Positions 31,117 to 44,288 of a DNA stretch of 64,000 bases are shown here, piece by piece. The notes under the pieces are model-generated. The model was not told the DNA's origin and made no database searches. It was given only the letters and a program-made list of their open reading frames with translations. The DNA is from Planoprotostelium fungivorum. Lineage: Eukaryota > Evosea > Variosea > Cavosteliida > Cavosteliaceae. The translations under genes and the position numbers were made by a program. The stretch is taken from NCBI GenBank assembly GCA_003024175.1, contig MDYQ01000025.1:1-64000 (forward strand), written 5' to 3'. Numbering within the stretch: the stretch's first letter is position 1; every line of letters starts with the position of its first letter.

Positions 31117-34100
31117 ATGAGCGGAGGTAAATTCTCTACTATGGAAGACAATAAGAAAGAGAAGAGTCTTCAGATCTCATCACGAATTGATGAGATCGAC
31201 TCCCGATTCGGTTTCGAGAGGTATACTCAGGGGAAATCACGAACAGGATGGCTCTTTACGATAAGAAGTGTGAGTATAACGTTCAATCTCCTCAAAGCAT
31301 AATGTATCACAGTCGAGCATTGGAGATAATGAGAGCGGGGACCCAATTGCTGCCCTTGACATGTTCTTTATTCAAGAAGATGGCTCTTCATTCAAGGCCT
31401 CCATGCCTTTCGAGCCATACTTTTACCTGAGCTGCAAAGAGGTGGACCATTACACAGAGTTAGAGCAATACATCCGGAGGAAACACGACAAACACCTCAC
31501 CACCGTTGAGATCGTTCAGAAGGAAGACTTACAGCTGGTGATTATCATCGAAACCCACCATCCATCTCACGACCCTCTCAGAAAAATCACCTCATCGGTC
31601 TGAAGAGGACCATGATGAAGGTCAGTTTTCGAACGGTTCAGGGTCTCGTGGCCGTTCGAAATGAACTCCAGCCCATCATCCAGAAGAACCGAGAGAGAGC
31701 ACTCCTCCAAGAGGTCTACGTCACAGAGAAGAAGGAGAGGAAGGCCACCGATTTTTTGGAATCACTGGATGACATCAGGGAGTACGATGTGAGGTACTAT
31801 CAGAGAGTCGCAGTAGACACGGGCATTCGCTGTGGAAACTGGTACGATGTCAACATCGAGGACGGTCTCCCCAAACTCTCATTGAGAGAAGATCTGTTGA
31901 CGCGTGCCGAGCCAAGGGTCCTTGCCTTCGATATCGAGACGACCAAGCTCCCTCTCAAGTTTCCCGACGCCGAGATAGACCGCATCATGATGATCTCATA
32001 CATGTTGGACGGAAGAGGTTACCTCATTGTCAACCGAGAGATCGTCACGGAGGACATCGGTGACTTTGAATACACACCCAAAGCCGAATTCGAGGGAATC
32101 TTCCAAGTCTTCAACGAGAAAGACGAGGTGACATCGCCCATCATCATCATCATCCATCGTCTCATCCTCTTTAGTTCTCTCTCCTTCGCAGATTCTTCGA
32201 TCACATCCAAGAAGTGAAACCCAACATCTACGTCACCTACAACGGCGACGGTTTCGACTGGCCCTTTGTAGACGCTCGAGCCCGTCACCACGGCTTAGAT
32301 CTCTTCCAAGAAATCGGCGTCAAGCAAGAAGAAGAAGAGTACAAGTGCAGATTCGGAGCCCACATGGACGCCTTTCGCTGGGTCAAGCGTGACTCTTACC
32401 TGCCCCAGGGCAGTCAGGGCCTCAAGGCAGTCACGAAGGCTAAATTGGGCTACGACCCCATCGAAATCGACCCCGAGCTCATGCTAAAGTACGCGTCGAC
32501 GCAGCCACAAGATCTGGCGGCTTACTCCGTGTCCGACGCCGTGGCTACGTACTACTTGTACATGAAGTACGTACACCCCTTTGTCTTCTCGCTCTGCACG
32601 ATCATCCCCATGCACCCGGACGATGTACTGAGAAAGGGGTCCGGTACACTTTGCGAGTCCCTCTTGGAGGCAGAGGCGTACAAGGCCAACGTTATCTTTC
32701 CAAACAAGCAGGGAGAAAGTATGGGGAAGATGTACAAGGGCCACCTCTTGGAATCAGAGACGTACGTGGGAGGTCACGTGGAGGCTTTAGAGTCTGGCGT
32801 CTTTCGTTCCGACATTCCGGTCAACTTTGAATTGGACCCGGACACCCTGCAGAAGGTGAGAGGAGAGTGGCGGGTTGTAGATTGACGGTGTCAGTTGATC
32901 GACGAGGTGGAAGACACTCTCGTCTTCGCTTGTGAAGTGGAGGGAAATATTCCGAGAAGAGAGTGCACCAACTTTGAGAAGGTGAAGGGACAGATCGTAG
33001 AGGCCTTGGAGGAGCTGAAGAGGACACCCAATCGAAAAGAGAAACCGGCCATCTTCCATTTGGACGTCGGAGCTATGTACCCCAACATCATTTTGACCAA
33101 TCGCCTGCAGCCCACTGCAGTTGTTTCTGATGAATTCTGTGCGAGCTGTGATTACAATAAGCCCGAGAACGCATGGTGAGTCCTCGTACATGGATTTAGG
33201 GTTTACGTCGTCGACGACGTGAGCGTGCGGTTGAACCTTGATCGCTGAAGGTGTACAGTCAGAGGACGATGACTTGGACTTGGAAGGGAGACTACATGTC
33301 TGCCAACAAGCAAGAATACGAGATGATCAAGTCCCAATGCGAGTCCCAAAGGTACCCTGTTCCCGCCAATTGGTCCAAGAGAAATTACGGAAAGATCCCC
33401 AAGGACATTGGATTCTACCAGCTACCTCCAGACGAGCAGAACGAGAAGATCAAGACCGCTCTCAAAGAGTACAGCAAGAAGGTGATTTTTTGGCGGGAAA
33501 CGAAATTGAGACGCGTACAGGTATACAAAGTGACACACAAGACCCACACGGAAGACAGACAGTCCACCAATTGCATGAGAGAGAATCCGTTCTACGTAGA
33601 CTGCGTGAGAGCCTTTCGAGACCGCAGACTCGTCCACAAGACGAACCACAAGAAGGCAACGGTGGCCCTACAGAAGGCAGAGAAGGAGAAGAAGTCACAG
33701 TCTGAGCTACAAGACGCAGAGAAATTAGTCGTGCTGTACGAGTCCCTCCAACTCGCTCACAAGTGTATCCTCAACTCTTTCTACGGTGAGCTCCACCCTT
33801 TTCCTTCTCCTCATTCTCGACAGGTTACGTCATGAGAAGAGGTGCCCGGTGGTATTCCATGGAGATGGCGGGTGAAGTCACGTACACAGGGTCTCAGATC
33901 ATCAAGCAAGCGAGACAGCTCGTCGAGCGCGTGGGGAGACCACTCGAACTCGATACCGACGGAATCTGGTGCATCTTACCCAACACGTTCCCTCAAGGCT
34001 TCAAATTCGAGACGGCCGGCCGCAGTTTCCACTTTTCCTACTCTTGCATTGTCTTGAACAACAACGTTGCGAAGAATTTCACAAACGAGCAGTACCAGAC

Positions 34101-37100
34101 GAAGAGAGAAGATGGAGGATACGATGCCAGATCAGAGTGCACCATCTTCTTTGAGATCGATGGCCCTTACAAGGCCATGATTCTGCCGGCGGCAAAAGAA
34201 GAAGGAAAGAAACTGAAGAAGAGGTGAGGTGTTGCAGTGTGGAGGAGCTGAAGAGGTGAAGGTACGCCGTGTTCGACCATCACAACAAGATCACAGAATT
34301 GAAGGGGTTCGAGATCAAGAGGAGAGGTGAACTTCAACATTCACGTCGCATCGACTGAACCGCACGACAGGAGAGTTGAAGTTGATCAAACAGTTTCAAG
34401 GCCAGATCTTCGGTCGATTTTTAGACGGTACGACCCTGTCCGAGTGCTACGCTTCCGCATCTTCCATCGCGAACGATTATTTAGACATGTTAGAATCCAA
34501 GGGGGGCAACGCCGACGACGAAGAGGTGACACGAACCCACAGCCTCACGCTCTGACACCGACGCAGATCTTGGAACTATTGACCGAGAGCACGAACATGT
34601 CAAAGAAATTAGAAGACTATGGAAAGCAAAAGTCGTGCGGCATCACTGCAGCGAAGCGTCTGGCCGTGCTGCTCGGGTCAGAGACGATGAAGGGGAAGGG
34701 TGTGTGCTGCTCTTACGTCATCTCGAAGAAGCCAGAGGAGTACCCGGTGACAGAGAGGGTGGTCCCCACGGCCATCTTCTCTGAAGAGATGGATCCTGCG
34801 ACTCGCAGACACTTTCTCAATCAGTGGACAAAGTCTTCGGATTCGGACTTGAGGTCCGTGCTCGATTGGGACTATTACAAGGGTGAGCATAGATGATGTG
34901 GATGACGTGTGATGACGTGTGATGACGTGTGATGACGTGTGATGAGATGAGATACAATCACGATGGAATAAGAACATGAAATGTGATAGAATAAGATAGA
35001 ATATCAAATAGGATGCGATATGATGAAACACGATACAATAGAACAGAATAAATGTGATACAATGATGAGTGATAAGATAGAATGACACGTTGTACAGGTC
35101 GATTATCATCGGTCATCCAGAAGATCATCACCATCCCTGCCACCTGCCAGAAATTAGACAACCCCGTCCCCAGAGTGGCCCACCCCGATTGGCTCCTGAA
35201 GCAGATCAAAGAGAAGGAAGGCTACCACAAGCAGAAGCGAATCAACGACCTCTTTACCGTCTCCACGAAAGATCAGGTAACACCCTCCTCTACCTCACAC
35301 ACTCACCTCCCCGCAGGTCATTCGAGATCTAGAGAGTATCGCCGATGGTATGTCTGTCGCGGCCTTGAAGAAGAGGAAATTGATAGAAGAGAACAACAAG
35401 GACAAGGAGAATCGCAAGCGTGGGGCGATCAACCAACAAGACGAAGACACGATGGATGAATATGATCTGTGGCTGAAGAAGCAGAAGGTCGTTTGGAAGG
35501 AGCAGATGAAGAAGAGGAGAGAGAACCGAGAGAAGTACGGTACGTCTAGAAGGGCGGACACTTCAGGGTTGGGAGCGTACATGGAGGACAATTACGTTCG
35601 ATTGGTCCAGGGAAATTGGGACATCGTGCAGATCGCAGAAACAAGAAAGCCCGGGACGTTCAACGTGTGGGTCGTTGTAGATGGACTCTTGCAGTCCGTC
35701 AAGATGAAAATTCCGAGAACTTTCTACGTCAACTCGTACGTATCAGACGATAAGGTGAGACGTACCGTACGTACCGTACGTATCCAACCGTTCTCTAGAA
35801 CGAGAAGAAGGTCAACTTGTATCTACCACGCTCCAAATGCCGCGAGAACCTCTACGAGTATTCTATGGACGAAGAAGAATTTGTGAGAAGGAAGAAGGAA
35901 ATCAGCGAGATGTGCAGCAGTCCAGACATGGAGGGCGTCTATGAGATGAGGGTGCCGCTGCTGCACAGAGCCGTGACGGTGTTGGGGTGCCAGGCGGCAA
36001 CGAAGAAATCACAGAGGAGTAAGGTTGTCAGCAAGAAGGAATTTCAATTGGATGATATGGAGGTTGTCAATGCACCCGGAGGGTCTTATCTACAACGAGA
36101 CGTTCTCAAGTGAGGCACTTCTTTTCGTTCTATAAATAGAATCCGCGGATGGCTGACGAGTGAACAGGAGGATCTATTTATATCACAGTCAGTGTGACGT
36201 GAGAGAATTCCTCGGAATTTTCATTCCAGGACAGAAGAAGGTCCACGTCATCATGAAGACCCCCTACTCCAAGTCTCAAACTTCGTCTGTAAAGAGTGAG
36301 CAGAGACGTCACGTACGATATCATGACCCAAACAGGGCTGTTGCACTCTCGCCTCGATGATAGCTACGAAATTTCAGTGGAATGTGAAGAGGCGGAAAAT
36401 TTCGTGAACAAGAGGGCCGATCACTTTTTATCGCAATATCGTTCATCTACAAACGGTAACAACACCTGCCTCATCGTACAATCCGTAGAGGGCTGTACGG
36501 AAATTTCAAAGAATGTTCCTGCCATGGCCATGTTTCCCAATTTGTCGATTCCGTTCAGCTCGGACGACACAGAGTACAACGCTTTAGGCTGGGAGACACA
36601 AGCTGCAAATCTATTTTTGAAACGCTACGAGTGAGAAGAAAGACAGAAGAAAGAGAGTTGACGGGTGACAGGTTAGTGGATGATTGGTACAACGTCCAGC
36701 TGGAGTGGTCCAGATTCTCAAAGATTCCCATTGGAAATTTGGAGGAAGATCTATCGATCCATTGTACGGATGTACTGTACGCGAGGGAGCTGAGGAAGAG
36801 CCAACACATCCAGTGGTATTCGGAGAATGGTATGCCCGATCTGGGTGGTTCACAAGAAGACGATCACTCATCAGGTGAGAATCTTTATCCTCTTTCTCTC
36901 TTCATCACCTATCGATCATCAACGATCATCATCACCATCCATCACCTATCGATCATCATCATCATCCATCATCAACGATCATCATCACAAATCGATCATC
37001 AACGATCATCATCACCTATCCATCATCACCATCAATCATTAACGATCATCATCACCCATCGATCATCACAAACCTCATCATCACATCTCACCACACACCA

Positions 37101-38890
37101 CAGCTGAAGAGATGATCGACACCATCGTCACCGAAGAGGGCTTCTACTCTGGCGTCTGCATCGAGTTCGAACTCATCGGCCTCCCACTCAACGCCATCCT
37201 TCAATCTCACCTCGTCAACTCGATGGAAGCCACGGACGAGCTCGCCAACCAGACCATTGACTTCAAGAAGGACCCGACAGCGACACGAACACCACACTCG
37301 TTAGACATCAACTCTTGCATGAAGCCCTTTGTCATGCTAAAGTCTCTGCTCAGTGTCATCTCTCAGGGTGGGCTGGGTGACAGCATTCCAGCGGAAATCC
37401 TCCTGGCACACTGCTACCGATGGTTGTCCACTCCAGATTCCCACTTTTACGATCCGTTCATGCACAGACTCGTTCACAATATGATCGACAAGGTGAGACA
37501 TCACTATCATCAGGCCTCTCTCTTAACTTTAACTTTCTCAACTCTCTTTACTTCCTTCACTATCATAACTTCTTACCTTTCTTCACATTCTTCACTTTCT
37601 CTACTATCTCAACTCTTTTCACTTCTTACCTTTCTTAACTTGTCAAAGGTATCGAAGCAACTCGTGGCAGAATTCAGACGAATGGGCGCCAAGGTCGTCC
37701 ACGCCACGAGCAGCCGCCTCATCATCGCCACCAACAAACACACTTTAGAAGGTGCCGCCGCCTACCGTGACTTTGTCTTGAAGACAGTGAGAGAGAAGGA
37801 GCTGTTCAACTTTGTGGACATCGAGCCCGTCCAAACGTGGTACAATCTCTTCTTCTTGAACCGAAACAATTATTCGGGGATGACTGTGGGAGAAAATGGA
37901 ATTTCATTGGAATGCGACGCAAAGTGGGACGTCATGAGCAATATACCGACGCTGGTCAGAGGGCCCATGGAACTCATCGTGACCAATTATTTAAGCCAGT
38001 GCCAGAAGAACACGGCCTCTTCTTCTGAATCGAACGACGAGGTGGGCTCCCTCCCATCCCACCTTTTATTTCATTTTATTGTTTTCCTCCCGCTGAACCA
38101 TTTCGCAGTCGCAGAAAGACGTTCTGAAGAAGAAGAATGCGAAACACTTCAGCTCTATCCTATTCCCGAGGATATTGGAGCTGGTGGACAACGTTCAGAA
38201 GAGCACGGCCGATCAGAACCGAATCGACAACGGCGGCAGCACGGCCGTCGAGTGTGTCAAGATCATGTCTAGGATCTTCTTACTCGATAAGGCATTACAA
38301 TCTGAAGTCTACCGACTCAAAAAGGTGAAATGATACATCCATCAACCTTCGATGAACAAACTTTTTCCATCTTGATTTTCCTCTCGACTGAAGACGATGC
38401 AGAACCTTCTCAAAGTGACCAACGTGAAAGAATTCACCGAAGAGTCTGAGAAGCTGGAAGACTATGGAACCTTTGACATCCCCCAAGTTCGCTGCACCTT
38501 CTGCAACGGCATCTCGGACTTGTCTCTCTCCCTCTTTGAAGACGAAGAAGAGGTCAACGTTCAATGCCACACGTGTCACAACGCCTACGATCTGAACGAG
38601 TTGGAGTGTAGGATCGTGGACATGGCGATGAAGAAGGCAGTGCACTACCACACGCAGGACATGGTGTGCATCAAGTGCAGGGCAGTCAAAGTCGATCACA
38701 TGGCGGACATCTGTTCTTCTTGTTCGGGGAGATTCCACTGCCAGTTTGGAAGCCAGATGACAAAGAGGTGGGTGTGACATGATGTGATCTGTCGACTCAT
38801 CATCGCATCAGGTTGAAGGATATGAACCGCGTGGCGAGAACGTATCACATGGAGTGGCTGCAAGAAGTTACGGATCGCATGTTAAATTAA
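31117..38890 (+). CDS. POLE: DNA polymerase epsilon catalytic subunit
   Basis: Leading-strand replicative polymerase with proofreading exonuclease, nuclear. Start ATG at 31117 ([14 protein letters not shown]), then [20 protein letters not shown] as in family starts. Exonuclease motifs: [20 protein letters not shown] (Exo I), [14 protein letters not shown] (Exo II) and [13 protein letters not shown] (Exo III). Polymerase: [19 protein letters not shown] (motif A), [12 protein letters not shown] followed after an intron by [16 protein letters not shown] (motif B), LELDTDGIW (motif C) and KLKKRYAVF. The inactive second polymerase half follows (for example IEGVYE-type [55 protein letters not shown]). 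The C-terminus has CysA (RCTFCNG...QCHTC) and CysB (CIKCRAV...CSSCSG) zinc/Fe-S modules. The stop is TAA at 38888-38890. About 20 introns, two of them long and repetitive (34884-35097, 36875-37103). All catalytic acidic residues are present. Confidence 0.97.
33482..33520 (+). promoter_or_regulatory. POLE intron carrying a second E2F-type site
   Basis: A 39-nt intron (GTGATT...ACAG) lies between YSKK and VYKVTHKTH. Its middle is TTTTTTGGCGGGAAAC (33486-33501), a fuller match to the E2F consensus TTTSSCGC-type core than the promoter copy. Splicing is supported because removing it restores the family sequence. Confidence 0.5.
34884..35097 (+). repeat. Long repetitive intron in POLE (GTGATGACGT units)
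   Basis: This intron opens with GTGAGC and carries about four tandem GTGATGACGT/GATGACGTGT units (34897-34945). An AT-rich stretch of GATAGAATA/GATACAATA-like words follows, to the CAG at about 35097. It is five times the usual intron length. Confidence 0.75.
36875..37103 (+). repeat. Long repetitive intron in POLE (ATCATC/CGATCATC units)
   Basis: A 229-nt intron composed almost wholly of ATCATCATCACC, CGATCATC and AACGATCATC words in irregular tandem order. It ends in CACACCACAG before the exon [17 protein letters not shown]. Confidence 0.8.
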
Positions 38891-38904
38891 AAGTCTCTAC
38901 GGAA

Positions 38905-41900
38905 TCAATCTCTCTTGTATTTCGTGGCTTCTGGTGAAGATAGAGCGTAAAACTTTCCCGGCTCGTGAATCAAATCGACGACGAATTCGGACCCTTCTAT
39001 GCGTACGATGTTCCAGCAGTGACTCTGACCCATGAACCTGTAGAATGTGAATCTGATATCTCAAGTGTTTCTTCTCACCTTCCTCTGACGAGGGAGCACT
39101 CTGGGCCATTTTCTTCGGTTACGGTATCACACAGACACTTGAAAGCCATAGCTCTGTGCCTCGTGGAGCCACGATTTAACGTCATCAAGGGCATGACGTT
39201 GCTCGATAGTTGGTGTCGCAGGTGATTTACTGCGGGGAGGTGTGCGTTCTGATCGTAAGTCGCGTGTTCTTGTTTTCCTCCAAAGTGTTCGCAGACTCTC
39301 AGTGCGAGGGAGGAATAGAAGGACTGAGGGGTGTTACCAACCCATCTGATATTCCATTCGTCCAGTGTGGTCCTTGTGATGTTGTTCGTGATGGTTTCCA
39401 GCTGATCGGACGAAGATGGAATTCGTCGCAATTCTTCGATGGTGAAGAAGGTGTCGTTTCGACCGAAATCGTAAAAGTAAGAATGGGTTACCTGTCAATA
39501 AAGTTAGGTGTTTGCGTTTGAATGTTATCTCTTCTCACGTCCTTATATCCTAAGCTGTTACTGATCCAATATTGGATGGAAGCATCTGCGTTCATTCGTT
39601 TAGGGGAAGGACCGCAATGATGCCTCACCGTTAGCGCTGATCTTTTCTATACAATCTCGAGCAAATCGATTCGACACCTTATCCCCGTTATTCTGGCTTA
39701 ACTGATACAGCCGATTTATCTCTCCCTCTGTTTCTCGCAAGTGATTTAATACGTTCTCATCTATATACCATCCCGTGAGATATCGAACGAATCATCGATT
39801 CACCTTGATGCATCATCATCGTACAGAGAGACCACAGAGCAGATCGTACTGTACTACGATCCTCACTCTTCATCTCTCTCGTGATACAACCCAGCCCATT
39901 CGCCGCACAGAATGCCGCTCTGAACGTTGTTTCGTGACTGAATGCGGCGACGGCCGCCAAGATCTTCTCCTCCGGTATTTTACTCGCGTTGTTCTGTAGC
40001 AGCTCCACCAGAGTTGAAGCCAAACTCTGCAGAACCGTCGCATCACTCTTCAATTCGTATTGGTACAGGCTGCATCCACTCAAAATATCCATCGCAGCTC
40101 GAGCTGACTGATCACGATCAGTCTTCTCGTGATTTCGTGACAATCTCACATCGTTAGAAAGAGGTTCCCGCAGGTGAAGTAGAATAGCTGACCAACCACC
40201 ATCTCGTATGAATCGCGAACGTGTCAAGTCTAACCGCTGCGTGAGCGTCTGTCATAGTACATCCGTTCACCGTTAGAGATCAATTTGGAGGCAACATTTA
40301 AACAGGATAATGCACTCTGTGCATCACGCGTGGCGTGCGTCTGTTGTAGGATTTTGATGACCGGCTCGTGGAGCAGGTTCTCTTGTGATTTATCTGTCAT
40401 GTTCAGTACATCTTCAATCAAGTGTGATCCACCTTCTTTGAGATTGGTAGCGATGACGTTCAACATCTGAACTTTGTAGGTAGAATCCACGTCATCCGAT
40501 CCAAAATTCAACGAAAAGTCAACAGTCGACATGTGATAATCGATCGTCTGCAGCCGTTGTAAGAAACCATCTGAGTGATGATCTCAGTCATCAAGATGAG
40601 AACGAGATATATCACCGTGATTTGATAATCGACTGAAGAGAACGGAGGCGATCTGTTTCGTCTGCAAGTCAGGGTCCGACAGGGTGAGGGTTAAATCGGG
40701 CACGATTTCATCTAATCCCTTGGCGATCTCGGCTCCAATTGTATCTGCGAGATCACAGTTACGATGGATCTACAGAATGATCATCTCACAGTCTTCTGAG
40801 GCGACTGCGAACAGGTGGAGGATCCCTCTGAATATCTCTGATGGTGTCTCTTGTGATGATAGCATGGGTATTAACAGTGATAAAAGATGTGTCAAGTATC
40901 TCTTTCTAAACTCTACTCGATTCTGAACTGATCGTGATGTGTCAGATCGTGTATGACCGATTGGATGAGACACACATTCTCTGAGAAGGGTGGAGAGAGC
41001 TTTTAATGCGACGAGAACAACTGCTGGGATGTTGTCGGGGCTGATTAGAACTTGATACAGTTGTTCTAAACCACCAAGATTTCTCACAGTCGCACGAAGC
41101 TGATCTGCAGCGCCGTCAGTTGACAGAAATCTCGATTTTCACTCTCACTGCTCGATTGAGTGAGGTCATCTAGGGCTTGTGCTGATACGTATTTAAGCTC
41201 GATCTGTTCACTGTTCACATTCTTCACAATGTGAGGCAAGAGAGATGTGATCTGCACAATATCCAACAGATGACCAGAAGCTGGCCTTCTATCAGCGTCG
41301 TGTGTCATCCATGATCTCACCCTCTTCAGCAATGCGAATGATGATTAGAGTACTCAGAACTCGCAGTGTTGCGACGGGATCGCTCATGAATTCAGATACC
41401 ACTTCTAACAGACCGATTTGAACGAAAGATGACCTCGTCTCTATGTTCTCTAACGTGCAGTAGAGGGCATCCAGTATCACTTTTCGCAGATCTACCGTCG
41501 ATGCATCCGAAGAGGAGAGAAGTGTTTTCAATACGTTAAATCCTCCCAATCGGTTGAACTCAGACTGTGCGATGATTGAGATTGGCGACATCGATCGAAA
41601 TGAATGAAAATGATGTGGATCTCACCTTATTGGCGGCTGAATGATTCAGATATTTGATTAGAGAGTCGAGAGTGGCAGCGTATAAAGAACTCTCTGCGCT
41701 CTGCAATAAAAGTAAAAGGGTCCTGACGTCGCTGATGGTGATAGATAGTGCAGAAGGGATCTCCTTGGAAGAGTTGAGACGATGCACCTGATAATGTCCA
41801 ATCATCTTACCTTCAGATTGTGCACTTCAGGAGCTTCTTCTGGCTTCGCATCGACGATCTCCCTGTCTTGCGAATCCGAAGTATGCTTTCCCCTTCCACT

Positions 41901-41928
41901 ACGAAGAGCCCTCCTCCTACTGCTCATC
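38905..41928 (-). CDS. ARMC3-like armadillo-repeat protein with C-terminal EDR1 domain
   Basis: Start at ATG 41926-41928 (MSSRRRALRSGRGKHTSDSQ); its first intron would be only 23 nt. Joined exons give many ARM repeats, for example LYAATLDSLIKYLNHSAANK, LGGFNVLKTLLSSSDASTV, LRKVILDALYCTLENIETRS, LLEVVSEFMSDPVATLRVLS, LGGLEQLYQVLISPDNIPA and VLVALKALSTLLRE. After about 39450 the C-terminal part reads HLRHQLSSNVMPL, RHRAMAFKCLCDTV, CSLVRGR, SHCWNIVRIEGSEFVVDLIH and EPGKFYALSSPEATKYKRD, ending TGA at 38905-38907. That is the EDR1 (papain/transglutaminase-like) domain. ARM plus EDR1 is the architecture of animal ARMC3, a protein of ciliated cells and sperm. The stop lies 14 bp from the POLE stop on the other strand. 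Cilium-linked function is inference. Confidence 0.8.
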
Positions 41929-42088
41929 CTGTTTCTGCCGAGTTTGGGCCTGAGCTATTTTCAGAGTCCCATTCTTTTATTTTATTTCATTTGCACACAT
42001 GATGACAGTGCATCTGCCACTACACAACGACACAATACGATGAGAGACGGTGAATAGAAGACAGAACAACTTGCGAACTAGTTGATGT

Positions 42089-44089
42089 TTACTTTTTCTT
42101 CTTCTTGGGCTTCTCCTCCTCAGAATCAGATGACTCTTGCTTCCTCTTCTTCTTTGGCTTCTCCTCCTCTGATTCCGACTCTTCCTTCTTCGACTTTTTC
42201 TTCTCCTTCTTCTCTTCCTTCTTCTCTTCCTTCTTCTTCTCTTCCTTCTTCTTCTTCTTTGGCTTCTCCTCTTCCTCAGACTCAGACTCTTCCTTTGCCT
42301 TCTTCGCCTTCTTCTTTGGCTTCTCTTCTTCCTCAGACTCTGACTCTTCCTTCTTCTTCTCTTCCTTCTTTGGCTTCTTCTCTGCGCTCTTGGCAACATA
42401 GTCGTTCTGTCCTCCGTTCGTGGCCTCCTTCACTCCCTTGGCTCCGGTTGCCTTGTAAGGCTTCAAGTTGAACTGTGCCTTTCCACTGCCGCTCGCCTTG
42501 TACGATTGCTGACCTGTCATCACGTGAGACCTCATCGCATGCACTCTCGTTTCACCTTCTAAAGCCTTGATGCGGTTCTCCACCTTCTCTCTTCCCTCCA
42601 GGCCGACCGAGTTATCGGTCTCCCCCTCGTTGAGTGCGTCGTAACGAACGGCAAGGGCGGCCCTGGCTCCCAGCAGACGAGCTATCTTTCCCTTGTTCTT
42701 CGGGGTCGTCTGACCCAACAGGGACGCGTGATAGATGATACCGTATTTGGGGGTGCTGTTCTTCGTCTTCAAGGCTCTGAAGAGTGCCTTCTCTGCTCCC
42801 AAAATTTGGACGGTGGAGGCGGGGTGCTTGGCGAGAGAGAGGAGACTGCCTGAAGGGTGGGTCAGCGGGAGAGAATAAAAGAGAATAAAATGAAATAAAA
42901 TGGATGTGGGGCTGACCTGCGTGGGAGATGAGACGAGCTCCGACCAATTCACCGACGAGGGTGGAGAGGTTGGGTGCGATGGCGGTCATTCTGTTCTTGA
43001 GGTAGTCAAACAGTTGTTCTCTGTACTCGGACAAGGCGATGACCTGATCGCAGAGCTGCTTGATGTTGGTGATATCCTCCTCGCTGATCTGTCTCCGATC
43101 AACATCATGATGATGAGAGGGTGAGGGAACTCACTTCAGTTCCCATGGAGATCTGGGCGACGTCCTTGACGGTGTCAGCCATCTCTTCTGGTAAAAAGTC
43201 GCTGAAGTCGGTGGTGAGGGCATTGGTGCGGATGCCCATGAGCTTGACAGTCTTGGCAAAGAGGGTGTTCTCAGGGATGACCCTGGACAGCTCGGGGAAA
43301 TGCCAGCCGTACCACTCTCTGGCTCTCATGGCGTATGTGTTGAGTTCCTTGTCTAAATCGTCCAACAGAGCTTGGATGTGATGTCAGAATGGAGGAACGA
43401 TATGGGGTGATGTGATATGACTCACAAATGGCTTGGACAATCATGGTGTCGACCTTATCGGGAGAGAACTTGAGCTTGTATCTGGACAGAGAGTGAGCCA
43501 GACCAAGGGACATGGCCTTGTTGTCTTCGGTGGACAGATCTCCAACGAGAGAGTGGAGCTGTGTTCGAATACCACGCATCAGTTCGTTGGCAAGCTTTTC
43601 TCCTAAATAACCGTTTGAGCCATCATATGAAATGATATGGAAGTGAGAATCATTCGAGATCTCATGTCAACACACCTCCAAACTGCTCGATCTTGAGCTT
43701 CTTGCTGATGAGACCTCCCATCTTGGTATCGGCCGTGATGAGCTTGTCTTCTAACTCCTTATCGACGATCTCCTTCTTCAAAAACTTGGACAGACTCTTG
43801 CTGAGCTCTCCGTCAAGGAGGGCTGTTGTGGCCTCGAGGGCATCGGCTGTGCTCTGGAATCGTTGGAAAGCCTTCAACTTCAGACTTGAATGATGATCAG
43901 TCGATTGACAAGGTTTTCGGTGGTTCTCGTCTGATTCTGAGAGAATGACAACTGTTCTCACATCTTAGAGGCCTTCTCTGGCGTCTGAAAGTACTCCTCC
44001 AGATCGCTGGGCTCTGCCTTCAGAACCTTCGATTCATCCTTGACCTTAAAGAGTCCGTATCCTGCAGCTGTCTCGAAAAGTACCAACAT
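42089..44089 (-). CDS. NOP58: Nucleolar protein NOP58, box C/D snoRNP core
   Basis: NOP58 with NOP56, fibrillarin and SNU13 forms the box C/D snoRNP that 2'-O-methylates rRNA. Start ATG at 44087-44089 ([20 protein letters not shown]). Blocks in order: [20 protein letters not shown], the coiled-coil [40 protein letters not shown], and the NOP domain [60 protein letters not shown]. The tail is a long KKE/KKD repeat with [13 protein letters not shown] units, typical of NOP58/NOP56 and likely phosphorylated. The MLVLFET start and the KKX tail favour NOP58 over NOP56. The stop is at 42089-42091. Five or so introns. Confidence 0.95.
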
Positions 44090-44288
44090 CTTCTTGCCAG
44101 ATCACAGATGATGGTGCTGCCGATTTTCTCTTCTTTCTCAATTTTTCATTGTTATCCCTAATTCTTCCCGATTGTCTCTGGCCGTAACATATTCATACAA
44201 TTTTTGTGCCATTTTATACCGAAACACAGGGACAACCTCCTGTCCTCACCAAATTTACAATGCATTCCAGAACAGCACGTGACTGAGC

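Noticed and set aside
42082-42471. Long + strand Ser/Leu/Phe-rich frames
   Set aside because: Antisense of the KKE-repeat tail of NOP58.
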